Below, in pieces: positions 43,366 to 52,688 of a DNA stretch of 64,000 bases (positions within the stretch are counted from its first letter, which is position 1; each line of letters begins with the position of its first letter). The position numbers and the translations under genes are program-made. Source of the DNA: Bdellovibrio sp. ZAP7 (GTDB lineage: Bacteria; Bdellovibrionota_B; Oligoflexia; Oligoflexales; RGVZ01); NCBI GenBank assembly GCA_945900755.1, contig CAMDKS010000008.1, forward strand, positions 31,130 through 95,129, written 5' to 3'. The notes beneath the pieces were generated by a model. The model worked only from the letters and a program-made list of their open reading frames with translations. It was not told the origin of the DNA and made no database searches.

Positions 43366-43398
43366 ATGCAATGCAAATGCATTGCAAATGCATTGCAA
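43366..43398 (+). repeat. three 11-base direct repeats (iteron-like) before the AlbA_2 gene
   Basis: ATGCAATGCAA, ATGCATTGCAA, ATGCATTGCAA stand head to tail. Together they also form inverted repeats (GCAATGCA-AA-TGCATTGC). An 11-base period places each copy on the same face of the helix. They lie about 28 bases before the likely start codon, so they are a good operator candidate; the ORF-track start falls inside them. Confidence 0.8.
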
Positions 43399-43425
43399 AT
43401 AGTCGTTGCCATTGAGAGAAAGGTG

Positions 43426-44784
43426 ATGTACGATATACCAATTATGGACAAAATTACATGTAATATTAGAGATATATTAGAACTCGGCGAAGGTCAGTCG
43501 ATAGAGTTCAAGGAATCCCCCTCTAAGTTAGACAAGGAAATTGTTGCTTTTGCAAACGCAATCGGCGGAACCATATATTGCGGCGTTACAGACAGCGGTG
43601 AGGTCGTTGGAACGACGGTAACTAACGCGGTACGCAGTCAGATTCAAGACATCGCTCGAAATTGCGACCCAGCCATAGCAATCTCGGTACACGTGCTACC
43701 TAACAAAATTTTGGCTGTTGAGGTTCCTGAAAGCGATCGAAAGCCACACCAGTGCTCTACTGGGTTTTATCTTCGCATGGGCGCCAATAGCCAAAAGCTT
43801 AAGACATCGGAAGTTTTGGGCTTAATCGGTAAAGGCCAAACTTTTTTTGATTCAAAACTAAATAGTGCAGCCCGTTACCCCGAAGATCTTAGCATCCAGG
43901 CTCTTGAGCAGTATGGGCGAGCATGTGACATTGTGGTCCCGAAGAGGCCGCGGGACCTGCTGCTCAATCTGCACGCAATTTGTTTAGACCCTGCGACAAA
44001 GAAACTTGGGTTTACCAATGCAGGAGTCATTTTACTAGCCGAGGATCCGAGCAAATTCATTCCAGAATGCTATATTACGGTAGTCAAATATACCGGAGTC
44101 GATAAATTTAGGATCAGTGATCGCAAAGATTTTAAAGGGCCGATTCTTGCGCAAATTGAGGCTGCGCTATCATTCGCTAGGCAGCACATCGAGGTTGGGT
44201 ACGAGATTTCGGAGCAAGCTCAGCGGGTGGAAGTACGAAAGTACCCATTAGTAGCCATTCGCGAAGCTTTAATTAATTCACTGGTACACCGCGACTATTC
44301 GTTCAGGGGCACCTGCACTTATTTCTCAATTTATGCAGATCGAATTGAAATCGAAAATCCAGGTGGACTATTGGGAAACTTTACACCAGAGAACATCGAA
44401 GGCAAAAGTATTCGTCGTAACCCCCTACTCGCCGATCTTCTCTTTCGTGCTGGATTTGGGGAAAAGCTTGGCTCTGGTCTTGTCCGGATTCGCGAAGCAC
44501 TACTGGCAAATAGGAACCCTCCCTATCAGTTGGCAGCAACAATGTTTTTTGCGTTAAAGCTGCTCCCGCGAATAGAAAGGTTGAAGGATTTAACCTTTCG
44601 AGCAAGACAAATGGAAATTTTAAGTTTATTACAAACGAATGGACGCGAGTGGAGTTCCAGCGAAATTGCCGCGCAGGTAGGGGCAAGCCCCACCACCATT
44701 ATCCGTGACGTCAAAGACCTAGTGCTGGCCAAACTCTTGGTTAAAACTGGGATCGGCAAATCATCACGATACCGAAGTGGCTAA
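43426..44784 (+). CDS. AlbA_2 domain transcriptional regulator-like protein with ATPase-like and winged-helix domains
   Basis: The protein (452 residues from the ATG at 43426; GAGAG seven bases upstream) begins with a Schlafen AlbA_2 domain: LELGEGQSIEFKESPSKLDKEI and VAFANAIGGTIYCGVTDSGE. A GHKL/HATPase_c_4-type domain follows (REALINSLVHRDYSFRG, IEIENPGGLLG, GSGLVRIREAL). A C-terminal winged helix ends it (NGREWSSSEIAAQVGASPTTIIRDVKDL). Such proteins are common in genomic islands as putative DNA-binding regulators. It is the right-hand gene of the accessory insert; its stop lies only eight bases from the cheA2 stop. Confidence 0.85.
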   Translation: MYDIPIMDKITCNIRDILELGEGQSIEFKESPSKLDKEIVAFANAIGGTIYCGVTDSGEVVGTTVTNAVRSQIQDIARNCDPAIAISVHVLPNKILAVEVPESDRKPHQCSTGFYLRMGANSQKLKTSEVLGLIGKGQTFFDSKLNSAARYPEDLSIQALEQYGRACDIVVPKRPRDLLLNLHAICLDPATKKLGFTNAGVILLAEDPSKFIPECYITVVKYTGVDKFRISDRKDFKGPILAQIEAALSFARQHIEVGYEISEQAQRVEVRKYPLVAIREALINSLVHRDYSFRGTCTYFSIYADRIEIENPGGLLGNFTPENIEGKSIRRNPLLADLLFRAGFGEKLGSGLVRIREALLANRNPPYQLAATMFFALKLLPRIERLKDLTFRARQMEILSLLQTNGREWSSSEIAAQVGASPTTIIRDVKDLVLAKLLVKTGIGKSSRYRSG

Positions 44785-44786
44785 CT

Positions 44787-44907
44787 GCGTTTTAGAATAT
44801 TCCCCAACCGTCGCCAGCGAATCCTGCGGCGACCTCAGCGGGAGCTTCGACGTTTTCCAAAGGTGCATTTGGCAAATCCCCCAAATTTTCATTTGGTCGT
44901 TCGTTTG
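44787..44907 (-). repeat. 3' end of cheA2 duplicated at 40594-40709 (copy A)
   Basis: This is the functional copy, forming the last 38 codons of cheA2. It and copy B are direct repeats bracketing the insert of about 4.1 kb. Confidence 0.9.
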
Positions 44908-47512
44908 CTTGTTCGACTGGTCCATGAGCCAGATTTTTAAGTAGACCTTTGGGGTCAAATGTCTTGAGGATTCCATGCTTATCTAAAACTGAGAACAGAT
45001 CTAAAATCGATACAACTTTACCATTTACGTCGATGGTGCCAGCAATTTCATCGCGGTCTCGGACGCTAACATCAATGGTTAGTGGTGCGAGGCAGACATC
45101 CTTTATTTCATGAATCATGAATGCAACATAGCGATCATGAATCATAATCACGAACACGGGTACAGGATCTTGCCCGGCTTGAGCGACCCTATCGGTGACG
45201 GTGAGATGCACGGCATCGGTTAGATCAATGAGTGGTACGGTTTGCTCGCGGTAAATGAGCACTTGTCGGCCACCAATAGACTGGAACGACTTGCGTGGGA
45301 ATTCCTCGAGACGGTGGATCATGGACAGGGGGACTCCGAATAGGCCTCCACACCAGAGATCGAACAATAGAATTTCTTGAGTTTTGATTTCGGAATCTTG
45401 GACCGCTTCGTCGTCTGCGCTTGCACCCGCCAAATGGGCGTCATTGACGCCCGCACATTCTGCCAATCCTTCTGCGCTCAAAATAAGGCCAACCCGGCCG
45501 TCACCCATAAACGTCGCTCCGGCGTATACTTTTGCAGCCTCCAAAAATTTGCCAACCGCTTTAACGACAATTTCTTCACTATCAAGAATCTGATCCACCG
45601 CTAACGCAAAGAGAGAGTTCTCACTCTTGACGATGAGGATGTTCTGCAGGTCGCATTTCAGAAAGTTGATGCTTCCCTTAGGGCGCAGTCCTAAGGTTTC
45701 TCCTAGATCCGTGACGGGGATCAGTTCGTCTTCGTAATCAAGGACAAAAGCACCCTCCAGTTGTTTGATTAATGTTGCGATTCTAGCGCCTTCAAGACGG
45801 TACAAGCGGGCAATTTTGTCTTGTGGAATAGCAAAATTACTGCCTGCAGCCTCCACCACCAACGAACTAATAATCATCACTGATTTTGGAATGGGCATCT
45901 GGAGGGCAAAGGTCGTGCCTTTACCTAAGTCCGACTCGATATTGATTCGACCTTTAACCTTTTGGATCGAGGCCCGCACCATATCCATTCCTACGCCGCG
46001 GCCCGACACGTCAGTCACTTTGGCTGCGGTAGAAAATCCGGATTCAAATATTAGTGAGAAAACTTTTTGCGGTGATAACTTTTCAACGTCGGCAGCAGAG
46101 TATAGCCCTCGCTCTACGGCCTTATTTTTTATCATGGTTTGGTTTAGCCCGCCGCCATCGTCTTGGATGCTGATAACCACCTGATCATTGGCCTCAACAG
46201 CGCGAATAAAAATTGTACCCTCGGCCTTCTTCTTGCGCTCAAGCCTTTTTTCTTTGGCTTCAATGCCGTGATCGAGGGAATTTCTGACAATATGAACCAG
46301 TGAATCTGAGAGTGCTTGGGCTAATGAGGTATCGACTCTGAGGTCTTCCCCGTCAATTTTGAGATTGATGGTCTTGCCCAAAGAACGGGCCGTATCTCGT
46401 ACGGTTCTTGGCAGTGATCGGAAGACTTTGGTCAACGGAACCTTTCTGGTTTCCGTTAATTGCACCTGCATGCCACTGTTTATTTTGTGCATCTCATCAA
46501 GGAGCACTCCAAGTTGCTGTACATTGCGATTGCCCGGCATTTCCTTTTCAATCACGCGCACCAATTTATTGACCATGTTGCGAATGACCGTAATCTCCCC
46601 AGAAAGCTCCATAAATTGATCCAGCATTGCCGCAGGCACACTAACCGTTTCCTTTCCGCCAGCTTTGGATGTATCCCCAGCCGTCGCCGTATCTGCTGTG
46701 GCTCCGGCATTCGCCGACTTTTCGTTGGCAACACCAGTCACATCAAAAATTTTGGCCAGCTCTTCTACATTGCCTGTCCACGCCTCACCTCGGCGAAGGC
46801 CGCCGATCATTTGCCCAACTACATCAAAGCCTTTGAGCAAGATGGAAACAATTTCTGGCGTAGCCGTCATCGCTCCATTTTTTAGTTTCGAGAGTAAATC
46901 TTCATATTTATGCACATAGGAGCGAATGTGTGTTGAATCGAGTACGCCGCTCGATCCTTTTATAGTATGAACGAGGCGGAAAATCGTGTTGAGAGTTTCC
47001 ATGTCGCGAGGCTTTTTTTCCATGTCCATTATGAGGGGCTCCAGTTCCTCAACAATGGCGGAAGATTCCTCAATAAATGTTTGCTCCAGCATGATGCGTT
47101 CACGAATCAAGGACTCGCGTTCTGCTGCGTGTTTTTTAATTTCAGCATGTATGGTCGCCGTGGTGGAGGGTTTGCTGAGGAATGCCAAGACCTTTAGGTC
47201 AATGCCTGCAAGAACCTGTTCCTTAGTAATAAATCCGGAAATGATGATGAAAGGAATATCCTTGAATGTTGGCATCATTGCGGCGCGAAGCTCCAAGCCG
47301 TTCATCCCAGGCATCTTGAAGTCAGAGACGACGCAAACGATTTCCGGGCCAAACTCTTTGAGTTTTAGTAGGGCCTCGGCCCCCGTCGAAGCGTATATGC
47401 CATCGTACATGTCAGAGCAGGAATCAAGGACCAGGTCTCCGATATCCTTTTCATCGTCGACCACCAGTAGCTTTAATTTTGAAGTAAGATCTAATTTTTT
47501 TGCTGCACCCAT
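44792..47512 (-). CDS. cheA: hybrid chemotaxis kinase CheA (copy 2) with N-terminal receiver
   Basis: The 906-residue protein starts with a receiver (LLVVDDEKDIGDLV, VVSDFKMPGMNGLEL, FLSKPSTT, about 10-130). An Hpt follows (VHTIKGSSGVLDSTHI, about 140-235), then dimerisation and ATPase domains (SLVHIVRNSLDHGIE, QDDGGGLNQTMI, GRGVGMDMVRAS) and two CheW-like domains (about 590-720 and 740-870). The tail ends LENVEAPAEVAAGFAGDGWG. The receiver is N-terminal here and C-terminal in CheA1. A strong AGGAGG precedes the ATG, and a predicted sigma-28 promoter lies 28 bases upstream. The accessory insert begins right at its stop codon. Confidence 0.94.
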   Translation of the reverse strand: MGAAKKLDLTSKLKLLVVDDEKDIGDLVLDSCSDMYDGIYASTGAEALLKLKEFGPEIVCVVSDFKMPGMNGLELRAAMMPTFKDIPFIIISGFITKEQVLAGIDLKVLAFLSKPSTTATIHAEIKKHAAERESLIRERIMLEQTFIEESSAIVEELEPLIMDMEKKPRDMETLNTIFRLVHTIKGSSGVLDSTHIRSYVHKYEDLLSKLKNGAMTATPEIVSILLKGFDVVGQMIGGLRRGEAWTGNVEELAKIFDVTGVANEKSANAGATADTATAGDTSKAGGKETVSVPAAMLDQFMELSGEITVIRNMVNKLVRVIEKEMPGNRNVQQLGVLLDEMHKINSGMQVQLTETRKVPLTKVFRSLPRTVRDTARSLGKTINLKIDGEDLRVDTSLAQALSDSLVHIVRNSLDHGIEAKEKRLERKKKAEGTIFIRAVEANDQVVISIQDDGGGLNQTMIKNKAVERGLYSAADVEKLSPQKVFSLIFESGFSTAAKVTDVSGRGVGMDMVRASIQKVKGRINIESDLGKGTTFALQMPIPKSVMIISSLVVEAAGSNFAIPQDKIARLYRLEGARIATLIKQLEGAFVLDYEDELIPVTDLGETLGLRPKGSINFLKCDLQNILIVKSENSLFALAVDQILDSEEIVVKAVGKFLEAAKVYAGATFMGDGRVGLILSAEGLAECAGVNDAHLAGASADDEAVQDSEIKTQEILLFDLWCGGLFGVPLSMIHRLEEFPRKSFQSIGGRQVLIYREQTVPLIDLTDAVHLTVTDRVAQAGQDPVPVFVIMIHDRYVAFMIHEIKDVCLAPLTIDVSVRDRDEIAGTIDVNGKVVSILDLFSVLDKHGILKTFDPKGLLKNLAHGPVEQANERPNENLGDLPNAPLENVEAPAEVAAGFAGDGWGIF

Positions 47513-47539
47513 ATAACACCTCCTAGTTTTGCTTTAGGG

Positions 47540-47566
47540 TGTTCGGCCTAGCGAAGGATTACTTTA
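47540..47566 (-). promoter_or_regulatory. predicted sigma-28 (FliA-type) promoter of cheA2
   Basis: On the minus strand TAAAGTAA, exactly 11 bases, GCCGAACA. It gives a leader of about 22 bases to the cheA2 ATG. Confidence 0.6.
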
Positions 47567-47684
47567 AGTCGGGGTCTAAAAAAGCGCTCGGGGGTTCCTT
47601 GGGCAAATTGGCAAATTGGTCACATTTGCGCAGCTGTGGCAGCGGATTGGAAAATGTTTACAAAAAATATCAGTTTTTTAAAAA

Positions 47685-48371
47685 TTATGGAATGACGAGA
47701 GTGAATTTTAGTTCTGTCCAGCCTTCTTCTGATAGTCCCAACCGATTTTTGCGGGGTTCGAACTTAGATGCGCGAACAGATTTTAGGACGCGCTCATCCA
47801 TGCCGTAGCCGATTTTCTTACGTAATTCGGCTTCACGAACCTGACCATCAAGATTTACAAATACATCCACGATAAACGATCCTTCAACGCCAGCGTCGAG
47901 CGCATCATCGGAATAGGGTGGAGGCGCAAGTGTGCCTGCTAATAGTTTTGCAGGTTTCGATTGGTCACCCTTTAAGGCTTCGACCTCTTTGAGTCGTTGT
48001 CCTGTATCTTCTGTCATCAGCGTATTTCCGATTGGTGCGGACATGGTTCCTGACGTGGAAAGAGAATCTTTCGTTAGGCCTTGAACGGGAGCCACGTTTG
48101 GTGCAGAAATGGGCGCAGGCATTGAATTCGGGGCCGGAGTTGGTTTGGGACGGGGCTCTTTTTTCGGCGGCTTGGGCGGCAAAGGTTCAGCCTCTTTGGG
48201 TTGAATCTCAGCCTCCCGAATTTTCACGGGCGCTAGTGTGATCGGCCCACGGACGTTTGAGAAATAAGTCAGCCCTTTGCCTGACAGCAAATGCACAGCA
48301 AGTGAGGCTATAACGGCCAAACCCCAAAGCAAACCGGGCTTTTCGAATATTTTTAAAGAGGAAATATGCAT
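47685..48371 (-). CDS. TonB-family energy transducer
   Basis: The 228-residue protein has one N-terminal membrane segment (LLWGLAVIASLAVHLLSG), a Pro/Lys-rich periplasmic spacer (EPLPPKPPKKEPRPKPTPAP) and a C-terminal TonB domain (PPYSDDALDAGVEGSFIVDVFVNLDGQV ... RVLKSVRASKFEPR). TonB passes proton-motive energy to outer-membrane receptors. No exbB/exbD or receptor gene is adjacent. It is divergent from the liv operon and lies upstream of the cheA2 promoter. Confidence 0.9.
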   Translation of the reverse strand: MHISSLKIFEKPGLLWGLAVIASLAVHLLSGKGLTYFSNVRGPITLAPVKIREAEIQPKEAEPLPPKPPKKEPRPKPTPAPNSMPAPISAPNVAPVQGLTKDSLSTSGTMSAPIGNTLMTEDTGQRLKEVEALKGDQSKPAKLLAGTLAPPPYSDDALDAGVEGSFIVDVFVNLDGQVREAELRKKIGYGMDERVLKSVRASKFEPRKNRLGLSEEGWTELKFTLVIP

Positions 48372-48610
48372 TTATATTAAGCACCATTCGTCGTCCATGC
48401 AATTTTTTTTCATGGGGGCAACATGAGTCTGACCACCTACACATTAATTGTATCGCTGATAAGTCCGATTTGAAAGTTAACAGCTCTAGTATGTATTTTT
48501 AGAATGCCAACAACCTATTTCCTTGGTATCTTTGGTGCAGAAAAGCGCCCTAAATGTTTAGATTATGTCGATTTTTTTCGGAAATAAACAAATTGTAAAG
48601 GAGACGTCCC

Positions 48611-49771
48611 ATGAATTTAGGAACTAGCGTGCTGAAAGTAACAAGAGTTGGAATTCTAAAAGGACGGCTTCTCGCAGCTGTGAGTACACTATTGATTGGT
48701 TCGTCGGTTTTCGCCGCAACGATTAAGATTGGCGAAGTTGGTTCGATGACAGGTTCCGAAGCAACGTTCGGAATTTCAACTCACGAGGGCATTGAACTCG
48801 CCATTAAAGAGCAAAATGCAAAAGGTGGCATCAAAGGCCAAAAAATCGAATTAATTAGTCTCGACGATCAAGGTAAGCCCGAAGAAGCGGCTATTGCGAC
48901 GACGAAATTAATCACTCAAGATAAAGTCGTGGCAATTTTGGGAGAGGTCGCATCCTCTCGCTCTTTAGCCATGGCGCCAATCGCTCAAAAATATAAGGTG
49001 CCAATGATTTCTCCATCTTCAACCAACCCTAAAGTGACCGCCGTTGGCGATCATATTTTTAGAGTTTGTTTTATTGACCCGTTTCAGGGTGCGGTTATGG
49101 CGAAATTTGCTTCGGAAAATCTCAAGGCAAAAAAAGTCGCAATTTTTCGTGATGTGAAAAGTGATTACTCGGTGGGCCTCTCAGATTTTTTCAAGGAAGC
49201 TTTTTTAAAAGCTGGCGGAGAAGTCGTAGTCGATCAATCTTATAGTAGTGGAGAAGTGGATTTTAATAGTCAATTGACGTCCATTCGGGCCAAAAAACCG
49301 GACGTCATTTTTCTCCCTGGCTACTATACCGAGGTGGGCCTAATCGCAAAACAAGCACGAAAGCTTGGTATTAAGGCTGCGATTCTTGGCGGTGACGGAT
49401 GGGATTCCGAAAAACTTTATGAAATTGGCGGCAAGTCTTTGAACAATAGTTACTTCTCAAATCACTACAGCCAAGACGACCAAACTCCAGCGGTTCAGAG
49501 CTTTATTGCTACCTACAAAAAAGCCTATAATAAAATTCCTGATGGTCTTGGAGCTTTAGGTTACGATGCTGCCCGAGTGCTGTTTGCCGCCATGGAAACG
49601 ACGAAAACAGGAAGCACTGCAGAAGTCCAAGGAGCTCTAGCAAAAACGAAAGACTTTCAAGGAGTGACTGGAAAAATTACAATGGACGAAATGCGCAATG
49701 CGACAAAGTCTGCGGTTGTGCTTGAAGTTAAAGATGGCAAGTTTCTTTACAAAACGACGATCAATCCCTAA
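48611..49771 (+). CDS. livK: branched-chain amino-acid ABC transporter substrate-binding protein
   Basis: The 386-residue protein has a signal peptide (RLLAAVSTLLIGSSVFAA) and a type I periplasmic binding fold typical of LivJ/LivK: IKIGEVGSMTGSEATFGI, the repeated lobes with VAILGEVASSRSLAMAPIAQ, PMISPSSTNP, and the C-terminal ALGYDAARVLFAAM. It captures Leu/Ile/Val or related compounds in the periplasm. It is first of five collinear liv genes, with AAGGAG before the ATG. Confidence 0.93.
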   Translation: MNLGTSVLKVTRVGILKGRLLAAVSTLLIGSSVFAATIKIGEVGSMTGSEATFGISTHEGIELAIKEQNAKGGIKGQKIELISLDDQGKPEEAAIATTKLITQDKVVAILGEVASSRSLAMAPIAQKYKVPMISPSSTNPKVTAVGDHIFRVCFIDPFQGAVMAKFASENLKAKKVAIFRDVKSDYSVGLSDFFKEAFLKAGGEVVVDQSYSSGEVDFNSQLTSIRAKKPDVIFLPGYYTEVGLIAKQARKLGIKAAILGGDGWDSEKLYEIGGKSLNNSYFSNHYSQDDQTPAVQSFIATYKKAYNKIPDGLGALGYDAARVLFAAMETTKTGSTAEVQGALAKTKDFQGVTGKITMDEMRNATKSAVVLEVKDGKFLYKTTINP

Positions 49772-49807
49772 ATTGTTTGGTAACGCATCAGTCGAGTCTG
49801 AGTATAT

Positions 49808-50773
49808 ATGTCTGAATTCTTTCAATATGTAATTAATGGCCTATCACAAGGTGGAACGTACGCACTTGTTGCGTTGGGTTACACCATGGTGTTTGGGATT
49901 TTACAGCTAATTAATTTTGCCCATGGCGAGGTATATATGCTGGGCGCATTTACCGGCCTGTATACCTTGCGTTTTTTTGGTGCCAGAATTGTTGAATTTT
50001 ATAATCTTGCACTGAGCGTGGGAGCTGATCAAGCGTCGACGACTGTTGCGATATTGACGGCGATTACAGTCATCGTAATCTCGATGATTACCTGTGCCAC
50101 CGTTGGTTATTTCGTGGAGCGTTTGGCGTATCGCCCACTGCGGAATTCGCCAAGAATTAACTTGCTGATCACTGCCGTCGGCGTGTCCCTGTTCTTTCAA
50201 TATTCTGGGCAATTGATTTTTGGCTCTTCTCCGCAGCCATACCCAGATCTTTTTGAAAATTTGGAGTCGTGGACTTTTGGCTCGGATGAAAATTTACTAG
50301 TCATTAATCCTCTTCAAGTGTTCGTTTTTGTGACGGCCATTACTCTCATGTTAATTCTTAGACACGTTATTTTTAATACTCGGCTCGGACGTGCCATGAG
50401 AGCCGTCAGTTTTAGTCACGAGTTATCGAGCCTCATGGGAATTCCTACGAACCGCATCATCACGGCAACCTTTATGATTGGGTCATCGTTAGCCGGTGCT
50501 GCGGGAGTCATGGTCGGGATGACTTACCCCAAAGTAGAGCCGCTCATGGGATCCTTGCCTGGACTTAAAGCATTCTGCGCCGCCGTTCTTGGGGGCATCG
50601 GAAATGTAACCGGTGCGGTTCTTGGCTCCTTTATTCTGGGACTTGCGGAGGCTTTCTTGTCAGGATACGGGGCCCCGACCTACAAAGATGCGCTCGCCTT
50701 CACCATTCTCATTTTGATACTACTAGTGAAGCCATCCGGGTTGCTCGGTGTTCATCGCACCGAAAAGGTGTAG
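49808..50773 (+). CDS. livH: branched-chain amino-acid ABC transporter permease LivH
   Basis: The 321-residue membrane permease has the LivH pattern: YVINGLSQGGTYALVALGYTMVFGILQLINFAHGE at the N-terminus and GSLPGLKAFCAAVLGGIGNVTGAVLGSFILGL near the end, with about eight hydrophobic segments. It forms the channel with LivM and is energised by LivG/LivF. It follows livK by 36 bases. Confidence 0.95.
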   Translation: MSEFFQYVINGLSQGGTYALVALGYTMVFGILQLINFAHGEVYMLGAFTGLYTLRFFGARIVEFYNLALSVGADQASTTVAILTAITVIVISMITCATVGYFVERLAYRPLRNSPRINLLITAVGVSLFFQYSGQLIFGSSPQPYPDLFENLESWTFGSDENLLVINPLQVFVFVTAITLMLILRHVIFNTRLGRAMRAVSFSHELSSLMGIPTNRIITATFMIGSSLAGAAGVMVGMTYPKVEPLMGSLPGLKAFCAAVLGGIGNVTGAVLGSFILGLAEAFLSGYGAPTYKDALAFTILILILLVKPSGLLGVHRTEKV

Positions 50774-50787
50774 GGTAGGGATCAATC

Positions 50788-51876
50788 ATGAAAAACAAGA
50801 AGCAAAATAAAAATGCATTGAATCCAACAGATCCATTTTGCGGCTTCGCAAGCTTACGCTGGTGGTTGCTGGCTGTGGCTGTTGTTTGGGTTCTAAATAG
50901 TATTCTGCCCGATTTAATGGGCCCTTATTATTTTCAGATTTTAATATTGGCAGGTATCAACGTCATCTTGGCCGTGAGTTTAAATCTTGTGAACGGCTTT
51001 ACCGGTCAATTCTCAATGGGGCATGCAGGCTTCATGAGTGTTGGCGGATACATCTCGGCTTATATAACGACTCAGTTGATCGTGTCACATCCCGAGATTA
51101 TGAATGATGCTATTTTGGGATCGGCTGTTTTCGTAGGGTCGTTGCTACTTGGGGGGCTTGGAGCCACGTGTACTGGGTACTTAGTGGGGCTACCTTCTTT
51201 GCGTTTGCGGGGCGACTACCTAGCGATTGTAACCCTCGGGTTTGGCGAGATCATCCGTGTGGTATTTCTTAACATGGATGCTGTTGGCGGCGCTCGGGGG
51301 CTGTCAGGAATTATGCAATTTAGCTCCTTTGGCTGGGTTTTTACCCTCGCTATTTTTACTGTTTTCACCGTTTGGCGGGTGGTTCACTCCGCCCAAGGAC
51401 GAGTTCTTTTATCCATTCGCGAGGATGAAATCGCTGCAACAGCCATGGGTGTCAATACCACCCAAGGGAAAGTGCGGGCATTTGCTATGGGTGCTTTTTT
51501 TGCTGGTGTCGCCGGTGGATTATTTGCGCACTACCTGACGATCATGAGCCCAGGAACCTTTGATTTTAATCGAAGTTTTGAAATCATCATCATGGTCGTC
51601 TTGGGCGGCATGGGATCCATCTCGGGAAGTGTTGTGGCAGCCGTTCTACTTACGAGTTTGAAAGAGGCCCTTAGGCCGCTACAGCAACTTACCGGCGTAG
51701 ATTTGCGGATGGTTATTTATTCTCTGGTGCTGATTACGATGATGCTTGCACGGCCCTCCGGCATTTTTGGGACCAGAGAAATCGGAGATATATATCGAGA
51801 CTGGAGGGCGGGAAAAGCCCCTAAGGACGCAAAAAAATTAAAGGCGTCCACCCCATCTAAAGGCGGTGCCGCATGA
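50788..51876 (+). CDS. livM: branched-chain amino-acid ABC transporter permease LivM
   Basis: The 362-residue permease partners LivH. Typical segments are NLVNGFTGQFSMGHAGFMSVGGY, LPSLRLRGDYLAIVTLGFGEIIRVV, RAFAMGAFFAGVAGGLFAHY and IIIMVVLGGMGSISGSVVAAVLL. The C-terminal tail of about 25 residues is Lys/Ala rich. Its stop overlaps the livG start by four bases (ATGA). Confidence 0.95.
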   Translation: MKNKKQNKNALNPTDPFCGFASLRWWLLAVAVVWVLNSILPDLMGPYYFQILILAGINVILAVSLNLVNGFTGQFSMGHAGFMSVGGYISAYITTQLIVSHPEIMNDAILGSAVFVGSLLLGGLGATCTGYLVGLPSLRLRGDYLAIVTLGFGEIIRVVFLNMDAVGGARGLSGIMQFSSFGWVFTLAIFTVFTVWRVVHSAQGRVLLSIREDEIAATAMGVNTTQGKVRAFAMGAFFAGVAGGLFAHYLTIMSPGTFDFNRSFEIIIMVVLGGMGSISGSVVAAVLLTSLKEALRPLQQLTGVDLRMVIYSLVLITMMLARPSGIFGTREIGDIYRDWRAGKAPKDAKKLKASTPSKGGAA

Positions 51877-52688
51877 ATTCAAGTTCCACTTTTGCGCTAA
51901 AGGTCGATAAGCTGACCATTCAATTCGGAGGCCTAAAAGCAGTCAGTGAATTGGATTTGGAAATTCCTCAAGGCACCATTTTTGGTTTAATTGGCCCAAA
52001 TGGCGCCGGAAAAACAACCGTTTTCAATATGCTGACAGGCATCTATAAACCGACCTCTGGCACTATTACGCAAGGCGGCACAAACCGTCAAATTGGTGGC
52101 CTGAAGCCCTATGAAATTACAAGAGCGGGAATCGCTCGCACATTTCAGAATATTCGCCTTTTTAAGAATCTGACAGTCGCAGAAAATCTATTGGTGGCGA
52201 TGGATCAAAATCCCGCGCATCCCAAGTTTTCAATTGCGGCAACGCTGTTCCATTCTAAAAAAGTACTCACAAGCGAGCGGGTCAAATTACTTGAGGCGAT
52301 GGAAATTCTCAAAATATTCAAAATTGACCATCGTGCTGGTGAACCAGCAAACTCCCTTCCTTACGGCGACCAGCGACGTCTGGAGATTGCACGGGCGATT
52401 GCGACAGGAGCCAGAACGCTTCTGCTTGACGAGCCTGCCGCCGGCATGAATGCCCACGAAACGACAAGTCTCATGGATACAATTCGCGACGTTCGCAAGA
52501 AATTCAATGCCACTATTCTACTTATCGAGCACGACATGAAGCTTGTCATGGGAATCTGTGAGCGAATTGCTGTTTTGGACTACGGAATAAAAATTGCCGA
52601 AGGAATTCCTGCGGAGATCCAAAAAAATAGCCGAGTAATCGAAGCCTATTTAGGGAAGGCGGCAACGAATGACTCCAGTAAAAAATGA
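51873..52688 (+). CDS. livG: branched-chain amino-acid ABC transporter ATPase LivG
   Basis: The 271-residue ATPase has Walker A GPNGAGKTT, the Q-loop segment ARTFQNIRLF, signature LPYGDQRRLEIARAIA, Walker B LLLDEPAAGMN and the switch His in LLIEHDMKLVM. The LivG-specific AGMNAHE stretch is present. It energises LivHM together with LivF, whose start overlaps its 3' end by 20 bases. Confidence 0.95.
   Translation: MNSSSTFALKVDKLTIQFGGLKAVSELDLEIPQGTIFGLIGPNGAGKTTVFNMLTGIYKPTSGTITQGGTNRQIGGLKPYEITRAGIARTFQNIRLFKNLTVAENLLVAMDQNPAHPKFSIAATLFHSKKVLTSERVKLLEAMEILKIFKIDHRAGEPANSLPYGDQRRLEIARAIATGARTLLLDEPAAGMNAHETTSLMDTIRDVRKKFNATILLIEHDMKLVMGICERIAVLDYGIKIAEGIPAEIQKNSRVIEAYLGKAATNDSSKK

Noticed and set aside
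40594-44907. CRISPR array, prophage or complete transposon in the accessory insert
   Set aside because: No regularly spaced repeats, phage genes, transposase, integrase or terminal inverted repeats were found there.
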